Shown piece by piece: positions 59,466-64,000 of a stretch of DNA of 64,000 nt; the stretch's first letter is position 1, and each line of letters starts with the position of its first letter. The stretch spans positions 1 to 64,000 of the forward strand of contig NZ_BCRQ01000008.1 of the NCBI RefSeq assembly GCF_001552675.1, in the 5' to 3' direction. The notes below the pieces were generated by a model. It made no database searches and had not been told where the DNA came from. It saw only the letters and a program-made list of their open reading frames with translations. Source of the stretch: Alicyclobacillus sendaiensis NBRC 100866 (GTDB lineage Bacteria > Bacillota > Bacilli > Alicyclobacillales > Alicyclobacillaceae). A program made the translations under genes and the position numbers.

Positions 59466-59669
59466 CTACTGCAGGAGAAAGACGCTGGTGATTTCGTGGT
59501 ACAGGTGATCGACGTATCCAATCACGATCACGAACACGGCCACCAAGCCCGCCAGGGTGGCCCAGTGCGCGAAATCCTCTTTTCCACTCTGTTTCAGTAC
59601 GGTGTGAAAAATGGCCGCGATAAAGCCCACGGCAAATATGCGAAACAGATCCCGAATCTCGGGCGACAT
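59466..59669 (-). CDS. spoIIIAC: Stage III sporulation protein AC
   Basis: This 67-residue membrane protein with two hydrophobic segments has the family pattern DLFRIFAVGFIAAIFHTVLKQSGKEDFAHWATLAGLV. Length matches the usual 68 residues. ATG 59667-59669 follows AGAGGGGATG. It resembles a secretion-system inner-membrane part. Confidence 0.94.
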   Translation of the reverse strand: MSPEIRDLFRIFAVGFIAAIFHTVLKQSGKEDFAHWATLAGLVAVFVIVIGYVDHLYHEITSVFLLQ

Positions 59670-59712
59670 GACGCATCCCCTCTTTTCGCGCACATTGCCT
59701 CGCGTCCGCCGG

Positions 59713-60225
59713 TTACAGGAGCAGAAGGACGATGAACACCCCGGTCAAGGCGCCCAGGTATTGCCACAGGCGTGCACCTTGGTTTGCCTCCTCCTGAGCT
59801 GCTTGAATGGCCGCTTCCAGATCCGCGCGCGCCGCGAGAAAGGGCTGTTGCAGATGGTCGCGATCGGCCACGGCGATGGAGCGCAACAGGCGAAGGAACG
59901 GCTCCGCGTCCGCGTCCTGCAAGCTCCCGTTCGTCGCCGACGCGAGCGAGACGCTCTGAAGCGCGATTTCAGGGGCGTGGGCAGGCTCGGTGAGCACCTT
60001 CGCCATCTCCACGAGCCAACCGCCGCACCACCCACCGAGCCGCGTGCCGACCGCGCGCAACGCCTGCGGCATGGGCGTCGCGTGGTATTCGATCTCGCTC
60101 TGAAGCTCAATCAGCGCTTGCAACAGCTGCCTCAGCGCCTTCGGTCGCTCCCGGTAGCCCCTCGCCACGCGGAATCCCAAGAGCGTACATGCGAACATCA
60201 CGAGCGCGGCACCCACCACTTTCAT
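59713..60225 (-). CDS. spoIIIAB: Stage III sporulation protein AB
   Basis: This 170-residue protein resembles type II/IV-secretion GspF-like parts. It has N- and C-terminal hydrophobic segments and ERPKALRQLLQALIELQSEIEYHATPMPQALR, the family hallmark. ATG 60223-60225 overlaps the spoIIIAA stop as ATGA. Size equals B. subtilis (171). Confidence 0.94.
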   Translation of the reverse strand: MKVVGAALVMFACTLLGFRVARGYRERPKALRQLLQALIELQSEIEYHATPMPQALRAVGTRLGGWCGGWLVEMAKVLTEPAHAPEIALQSVSLASATNGSLQDADAEPFLRLLRSIAVADRDHLQQPFLAARADLEAAIQAAQEEANQGARLWQYLGALTGVFIVLLLL

Positions 60226-61226
60226 CTCGCCTCTGCGCCCCCGCGGCGAAGCGGCCGCCCCTCCGCATCCAAGACCGCCTCCACCGTGCCCGGTCCGCGG
60301 CGGCGGCTCAGCACGACATACCGATCGAAGGCGCGCGAAGCAAACAGTCGCTCCATCCACGGCCTGCGGCGCCATGCGTCAATCGACGCCGCGTGCGCGG
60401 TCGCCACCACGGCCACGCCGGCGAGCGACGCCTCGAGCACCGCCTCCGCGTCCTCCATTCGGCCGATCTCGTCCGTGACCACCACGTGTGGAGACAGGCT
60501 TCGTATCGCCATCATCATGCCCTCCGCTTTCGGACACCCATCGAGGACGTCGGCGCGAGGGCCGAGATCGAACTGCGGAATGCCGTCGACACTGCCCGCG
60601 ATCTCCGACCGCTCGTCGATCACGACGACCTTCAGGCCTGGGTGGTCAGGCGCGAGGTCACCGTAGCTGAACTGGCGCGCCACGTCGCGCACGAGCGTCG
60701 TCTTGCCGCACTGCGGCGGCGATACGATGAGCGCCGACAGCGGACGGCGTGAGACGCGATCGTACAAAACAGGCAGAATGGCCGAGGCTGCACCCGGATG
60801 ATCGCGCGAAATGCGAACATTGAGCGAGGTGACGTGACGAAAGGCCCGCACGCGGCCCGCTTCCACGACGGCGCGGCCCGCGATACCCACCCGATGTCCG
60901 CCGGGCAAGGTGACATATCCGTGCCGCGCGTCTTCCTCCACGGCGTAACGCGAAAACTGCGTCAGGCGCTGCAGAACCTGCGCCAATTCGTCCGCCGACA
61001 CACGCACGCCGCGATGAGGCGACGATGTGAGCTCGCCGCTTTCCGCCACAAAGGCGGATCGCTGGCGCAGGCACAGTTCGAGCGGCTGCCCGGCGCGCAG
61101 GCGAATCTCCTCCAGCTCGTGAAGCAGATCGTTACCCAAACCTTGGAAGAGAAGCGCCATGTCGCGTGGCATCACGGCGATCACTTGCGCCAGAGCCGAT
61201 CTCGGATTGGAATGCGCCGCGGACAC
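60222..61226 (-). CDS. spoIIIAA: Stage III sporulation protein AA (ATPase)
   Basis: This 334-residue secretion-type ATPase powers the channel. The Walker A motif SPPQCGKTTLVRD is near residue 165, Walker B VVVIDERSEIAG at about 200, and VTDEIGRMEDAEAVLEASLAGVAVVATAHA lies after. GTG 61224-61226 is chosen with AGGGGGTG 6 nt upstream; a GTG three codons earlier overlaps that site. First gene of the operon, with a sigma-E-like promoter at 61251-61279. Confidence 0.95.
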   Translation of the reverse strand: MSAAHSNPRSALAQVIAVMPRDMALLFQGLGNDLLHELEEIRLRAGQPLELCLRQRSAFVAESGELTSSPHRGVRVSADELAQVLQRLTQFSRYAVEEDARHGYVTLPGGHRVGIAGRAVVEAGRVRAFRHVTSLNVRISRDHPGAASAILPVLYDRVSRRPLSALIVSPPQCGKTTLVRDVARQFSYGDLAPDHPGLKVVVIDERSEIAGSVDGIPQFDLGPRADVLDGCPKAEGMMMAIRSLSPHVVVTDEIGRMEDAEAVLEASLAGVAVVATAHAASIDAWRRRPWMERLFASRAFDRYVVLSRRRGPGTVEAVLDAEGRPLRRGGAEAR

Positions 61227-61250
61227 ATCGGCCACCCCCTGCCTAGTCCA

Positions 61251-61279
61251 TGTATATGGACGGGCGTTCGCCTGTATGC
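61251..61279 (-). promoter_or_regulatory. Candidate sigma-E promoter of spoIIIA
   Basis: On the minus strand, -35 GCATACA (5 of 7 against KMATATT), a 14-nt spacer and -10 CATATACA (6 of 8 against CATACAMT). It ends 25 nt upstream of the start chosen for spoIIIAA. The -10 lies in a palindrome, GTCCAT...ATGGAC (61246-61261). Confidence 0.5.
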
Positions 61280-61348
61280 GAATGGCCGGATCGTCGGCAC
61301 TCCGTGGGGTGGGATTGCATTGAATGAGAAGGAGAGCGAGGAGGGTCG

Positions 61349-61450
61349 ATGGTGGAACTGTCTCTCTTGATCCGGTGGATCGTCGTCTTTTTGGTGATCT
61401 TTCTGCTTCTGATGGTGCTCGTGTTCAGCCTCATGCGCAAGAAGGCATGA
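61349..61450 (+). CDS. Single-pass small membrane protein (33 aa)
   Basis: This 33-residue gene lies divergent from spoIIIAA and convergent with efp. It has AGGAGG with a good spacer before ATG 61349 and a strong terminator right after the stop. The product starts MVELSLLIRW, continues with about 18 hydrophobic residues and ends in the basic MRKKA, so it is a single transmembrane helix. It is too short for routine gene finding. No family is recognised; function unknown. Confidence 0.65.
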   Translation: MVELSLLIRWIVVFLVIFLLLMVLVFSLMRKKA

Positions 61451-61452
61451 AG

Positions 61453-61498
61453 AGGCCCGTGCGGGAGGCCAACATCCCACCTGCCGCACGGGCCTTTT
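61453..61498 (+). terminator. Terminator of the 33-aa gene
   Basis: A perfect 12-bp stem, AGGCCCGTGCGG (61453-61464) with CCGCACGGGCCT (61484-61495), is followed by TTTT then CA. It begins 2 nt after the stop of the small gene. On the minus strand it could also end efp, but without a good T run. Confidence 0.75.
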
Positions 61499-61514
61499 CA
61501 CCGCCCATTTGGAC

Positions 61515-62072
61515 TCAGGCGCGCGACACGTATTCGCCTGAACGGGTGTCGATCACGATTTTGTCGCCCACGTTGATGAAGAACGGCACCTGCAGCGTAT
61601 ATCCGGTCTCCACCGTCGCGGACTTGCTGCCGCCCGTCGCCGTGTCGCCGCGGATGCCCGGCTCGGTATCCACGACTTCGAGCTCCACGGTATTGGGCAG
61701 GTCGATGCCGATGATCTCGCCCTGATACTGGACGATGAAGCAGTTCATGTTCTCTTTCAAGAAGTTCAGTTCGTACTCGAGTTGCGCGCGCGGGATATTG
61801 ATCTGCTCGTACGTCTCGGTGTCCATGAACGTGTAGTTCTCGCCATCGTTGTACAGATACTGCATCTCGCGCGTCTCAATCCGGGCGCGCGGAACCTTCT
61901 CCCCCGCGCGGAAGGTCGTCTCTCGAATCGCGCCGGTCTTCACGTTCTTCAACTTCGTCCGCACGAACGCCGAGCCCTTGCCCGGTTTCACGTGCATGAA
62001 TTCGATCACGCGCCAGACCGATCCGTCGTACTCAATGGTTGTCCCGTTGCGAAAGTCGTTGCTCGAAATCAT
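61515..62072 (-). CDS. efp: Elongation factor P
   Basis: This 185-residue translation factor relieves stalls at polyproline. It begins [40 protein letters not shown], with modification-site Lys in KPGKGSA (about 32), and ends with [18 protein letters not shown]. All three OB-like domains are present. It is between aroQ and the spoIIIA operon, as in B. subtilis. Confidence 0.98.
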   Translation of the reverse strand: MISSNDFRNGTTIEYDGSVWRVIEFMHVKPGKGSAFVRTKLKNVKTGAIRETTFRAGEKVPRARIETREMQYLYNDGENYTFMDTETYEQINIPRAQLEYELNFLKENMNCFIVQYQGEIIGIDLPNTVELEVVDTEPGIRGDTATGGSKSATVETGYTLQVPFFINVGDKIVIDTRSGEYVSRA

Positions 62073-62098
62073 GCGTCAAGCCCTCCACCTTAGTCATC

Positions 62099-62539
62099 TC
62101 ACGGCTCCGGCTGGCACAAAGCGAGCGTCGCCAACCGGTAGCCCTGGAGGCCTAGCCCCACAATCTGGCCCGTGACGACGTCACTCAGGACCAGTTGGTG
62201 CCGAAACGGCTCGCGGCGGTGCACATTGGAGATGTGCACCTCGACCGTAGGCCGATCGATGTCTTCCAGACAATCGCGCAGCGCGTAACTGTAGTGCCCG
62301 AACGCCCCGGGATTGATGATGATGCCGTGCGCCGAAGGCCCGTACTGCTGCAGGAAGTCGATGAGATCGCCTTCGTGGTTCGACTGCCGGTCGATCACGT
62401 CAAAGCCGAACGGGAGAGCCGTGCTTCGGACCAACTCCACCACGTCCGCCAGCGTGCGATGCCCGTACACCTCCGGCTTTCGCACGCCCAACCGGTTCAG
62501 GTTGGGCCCGTGAACGAGGAGAATATAGCGATCCGCCAC
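62099..62539 (-). CDS. aroQ: Type II 3-dehydroquinate dehydratase AroQ
   Basis: This 146-residue enzyme acts in the shikimate pathway. Signatures are LVHGPNLNRLGVRKPEVYG, with catalytic Tyr in VYG, DVIDRQSNHEGDLIDFLQ, INPGAFGHYSYALRDCLE and EVHISNVHRREPFRHQ with the catalytic His. GTG 62537-62539 follows GGGGGATG. Same neighbourhood as B. subtilis yqhS-efp. Confidence 0.96.
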   Translation of the reverse strand: MADRYILLVHGPNLNRLGVRKPEVYGHRTLADVVELVRSTALPFGFDVIDRQSNHEGDLIDFLQQYGPSAHGIIINPGAFGHYSYALRDCLEDIDRPTVEVHISNVHRREPFRHQLVLSDVVTGQIVGLGLQGYRLATLALCQPEP

Positions 62540-62612
62540 AGCACATCCCCCTTTGTCCCAACCGTTCCAGCCAGAAAACCGCTCCCATTGTAACACAGCC
62601 GCGCAAAGCCTT

Positions 62613-62620
62613 GCTATACT
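62613..62620 (+). promoter_or_regulatory. Extended -10 promoter of the phosphatase gene
   Basis: The segment GCTATACT (with T just upstream, TGCTATACT) forms an extended -10 with TATACT at 62615-62620. TTGTAA 21 nt upstream is too far for a usual -35. It lies 21 nt before ATG 62642. Confidence 0.5.
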
Positions 62621-62641
62621 GGTCGTGAAGGAGGCCACAGG

Positions 62642-63220
62642 ATGGAAATCTGGCTCGTTCGCCACGGAGAGACGGACTGGAACGTCGAAGGGCGCGTCCA
62701 GGGATGGACCGACGTGCCCCTGAACGAAGTGGGCAAGCGACAGGCGGACCGGCTGGCCGCGTGGCTCCGGCCGGTCCACATCGACCATATCTACTCAAGC
62801 GATCTCGAGCGCGCGCTGGAGACCGCCCGGCGGGTGAGCCGCACCACCGGCGCGCCCATCACGGTGCGGCCGTGCCTGCGCGAACATTATTTCGGCCAGG
62901 CCGAGGGCTTGCTCCGCAGTGAGAGCCTCCGGCGGTTCCCGAACGGGGCGCCGGATCGAGAGCCGCCCGAACGCGCCACGGAACGCGTCGTTCGCTGCCT
63001 GAAGGAGATTGCGCGCGCGCACCCGCACGGCCGCGTGCTCATCGCCACCCACGGTGGTGTCGTGCGCTCCATCCTTCGTTGGATGGGCGTGGACTTTGGC
63101 ACCATCGACAATACGAGCATCACGCGCATCTCTGTCATTGGAGATACGTTTCACGCGCTCGGCGTCAACGAGACGCCTCATCTGGCCGACCTCTCCGCGC
63201 TGCGTCAGTCCAACGGATGA
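62642..63220 (+). CDS. Histidine phosphatase family protein
   Basis: This 192-residue enzyme of the phosphoglycerate-mutase-like family has the catalytic RHGETDWN (8-15), [13 protein letters not shown] (about 51-63), the Glu in [11 protein letters not shown] and the second His in [12 protein letters not shown]. It could be an alpha-ribazole phosphatase or a general phosphatase; cobalamin genes are not here. ATG 62642 follows GAAGGAGG. Convergent with gcvPB, overlapping by 16 nt. Confidence 0.9.
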   Translation: MEIWLVRHGETDWNVEGRVQGWTDVPLNEVGKRQADRLAAWLRPVHIDHIYSSDLERALETARRVSRTTGAPITVRPCLREHYFGQAEGLLRSESLRRFPNGAPDREPPERATERVVRCLKEIARAHPHGRVLIATHGGVVRSILRWMGVDFGTIDNTSITRISVIGDTFHALGVNETPHLADLSALRQSNG

Positions 63221-64000
63221 CGCAGTCGCGGCTGCCTCGCCGCCTTCACTTCGTCGAGCCTTCCCACAATCGTGCGATGAGGAGCCGTGCGCACGACCTC
63301 CGGTTCTTGCTCCGCCTCGCGAGCGATCTCGCGCATGATTCCCACGAACCGATCCAACGTCTCCTTGCTCTCCGACTCCGTCGGCTCGATCATCATGCCT
63401 TCCTCGACGATGAGCGGGAAGTAGATGGTCGGGGGATGCACGCCGAAGTCGATGAGGCGCTTGGCCATGTCGAGCGTGCGGACGCCAAGGACCTTTTGTC
63501 GCTTGCCTGAGATCACAAACTCGTGCTTGCAGGGCCCCTCGTACGGCGCCTCGAAATGCGACTTCAACTGCTCCAGCAAATAGTTGGCGTTCAGCACAGC
63601 CGCCTCGGAAACCTGTTTCAACCCTTCGGCGCCCAGCGTGCGAATGTAGGCGTAGGCGCGCACCAGCACGCCGAAATTGCCGAAGAATCCCTTCACCTTG
63701 CCGATGGACTTCGGCCGGTCCCAGTTCCACACGTAGCGGTGGTCTCGCTTCTCCAAGACAGGCGCGGGCAGGTACGGTTCCAAAAATGCCTTCACGCCCA
63801 CCGGCCCTGCGCCAGGCCCGCCACCTCCGTGCGGCGTGGAGAAGGTCTTGTGAAGATTGAGGTGAACCACGTCAAAGCCCATGTCCCCGGGCCGCGCGTA
63901 CCCCAAGATGGCGTTCATGTTGGCGCCGTCGTAGTACAGAAGCCCGCCAGCCTCGTGCACCACCTTGGCGATCTCGACGATGTCGCTCTCGAAAAGCCCG
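63205..64000 (-). CDS. gcvPB: Glycine dehydrogenase (decarboxylating) subunit 2, partial
   Basis: The C-terminal 264 codons of a P-protein beta subunit lie here; the 5' end is beyond the window. The PLP-Lys motif is [24 protein letters not shown]. Then [37 protein letters not shown] and [11 protein letters not shown] follow. It acts in the glycine cleavage system with GcvPA, GcvT and GcvH. In B. subtilis gcvPB also lies near efp/aroQ. Confidence 0.95.
   Translation of the reverse strand, partial: GLFESDIVEIAKVVHEAGGLLYYDGANMNAILGYARPGDMGFDVVHLNLHKTFSTPHGGGGPGAGPVGVKAFLEPYLPAPVLEKRDHRYVWNWDRPKSIGKVKGFFGNFGVLVRAYAYIRTLGAEGLKQVSEAAVLNANYLLEQLKSHFEAPYEGPCKHEFVISGKRQKVLGVRTLDMAKRLIDFGVHPPTIYFPLIVEEGMMIEPTESESKETLDRFVGIMREIAREAEQEPEVVRTAPHRTIVGRLDEVKAARQPRLRHPLD

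Noticed and set aside
61246-61261. Near-palindrome GTCCAT...ATGGAC as a repressor operator
   Set aside because: It overlaps the -10 of the sigma-E-like promoter, and one copy alone is not enough to claim an operator.
1-64000. tRNA, rRNA, CRISPR arrays, insertion sequences and prophage genes
   Set aside because: None was recognised: no clover-leaf candidates or direct-repeat arrays stood out, and xerD is the housekeeping recombinase by synteny, not an integrase.

Overview
The window comes from a high-GC, endospore-forming, low-pH/thermophilic type Firmicute, most likely an Alicyclobacillus or close relative. The basis is the B. subtilis-like order of sporulation genes, the GC-rich codon use with frequent GTG/TTG starts, strong GGAGG-type ribosome sites, and a large structured RNA locus (OLE RNA with oapA) that is typical of extremophilic Firmicutes. 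The species name is inference; no rRNA is present.

Layout. 1-8.3 kb is a patchwork of mainly singleton genes: a compact UvrD-like helicase, phosphoesterase, methyltransferase, soluble HtrA-like protease, DUF2797 protein, PrsW, a divergent sirtuin, and two paralogous 56-65 aa proteins. 8.1-20.1 kb (minus strand) holds resDE, a YhcN-type lipoprotein, rluB, spmAB, ytfIJ, scpAB, an M50 protease, a spermidine-synthase-like protein and a spoVA operon. 20.1-24.6 kb holds sigF-spoIIAB-spoIIAA and dacF, with a plus-strand XRE-TPR regulator between them. 24.6-33.5 kb holds deoB, xerD, spoIIM, an EndoQ-like gene, nudF, lipBA, moaC and a fused moaD-moaE. 33.6-39.3 kb holds a GH18 glycosidase, a half-size permease, a lipoprotein, peptidases and hemQ.

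39.3-62.5 kb is the conserved Firmicute block on the minus strand. In transcription order (descending coordinates) it reads aroQ, efp, spoIIIAA-AH, accBC, asp23-amaP-DUF2273, nusB, a TsaD paralogue, an FNR, folD, xseAB, ispA, the OLE RNA, oapA, tlyA, nadK, recN, spoIVB and spo0A. The usual neighbours dxs and argR/ahrC are absent from this block. The window ends with a histidine phosphatase and the 3' part of gcvPB.

Regulation can be read from the sequence. spo0A and spoIIA each carry a sigma-H-like promoter with a perfect Spo0A box upstream. spmAB, spoIIM and spoIIIA carry sigma-E-like promoters. dacF, ytfIJ and spoIVB carry forespore-like promoters. Together the genes cover sporulation entry (spo0A), forespore sigma-F control (spoIIA), engulfment (spoIIM), the feeding-tube channel (spoIIIA), signalling to sigma-K (spoIVB) and dipicolinate uptake (spoVA). 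Many operon genes overlap by 4 nt (ATGA or GTGA), which points to translational coupling.
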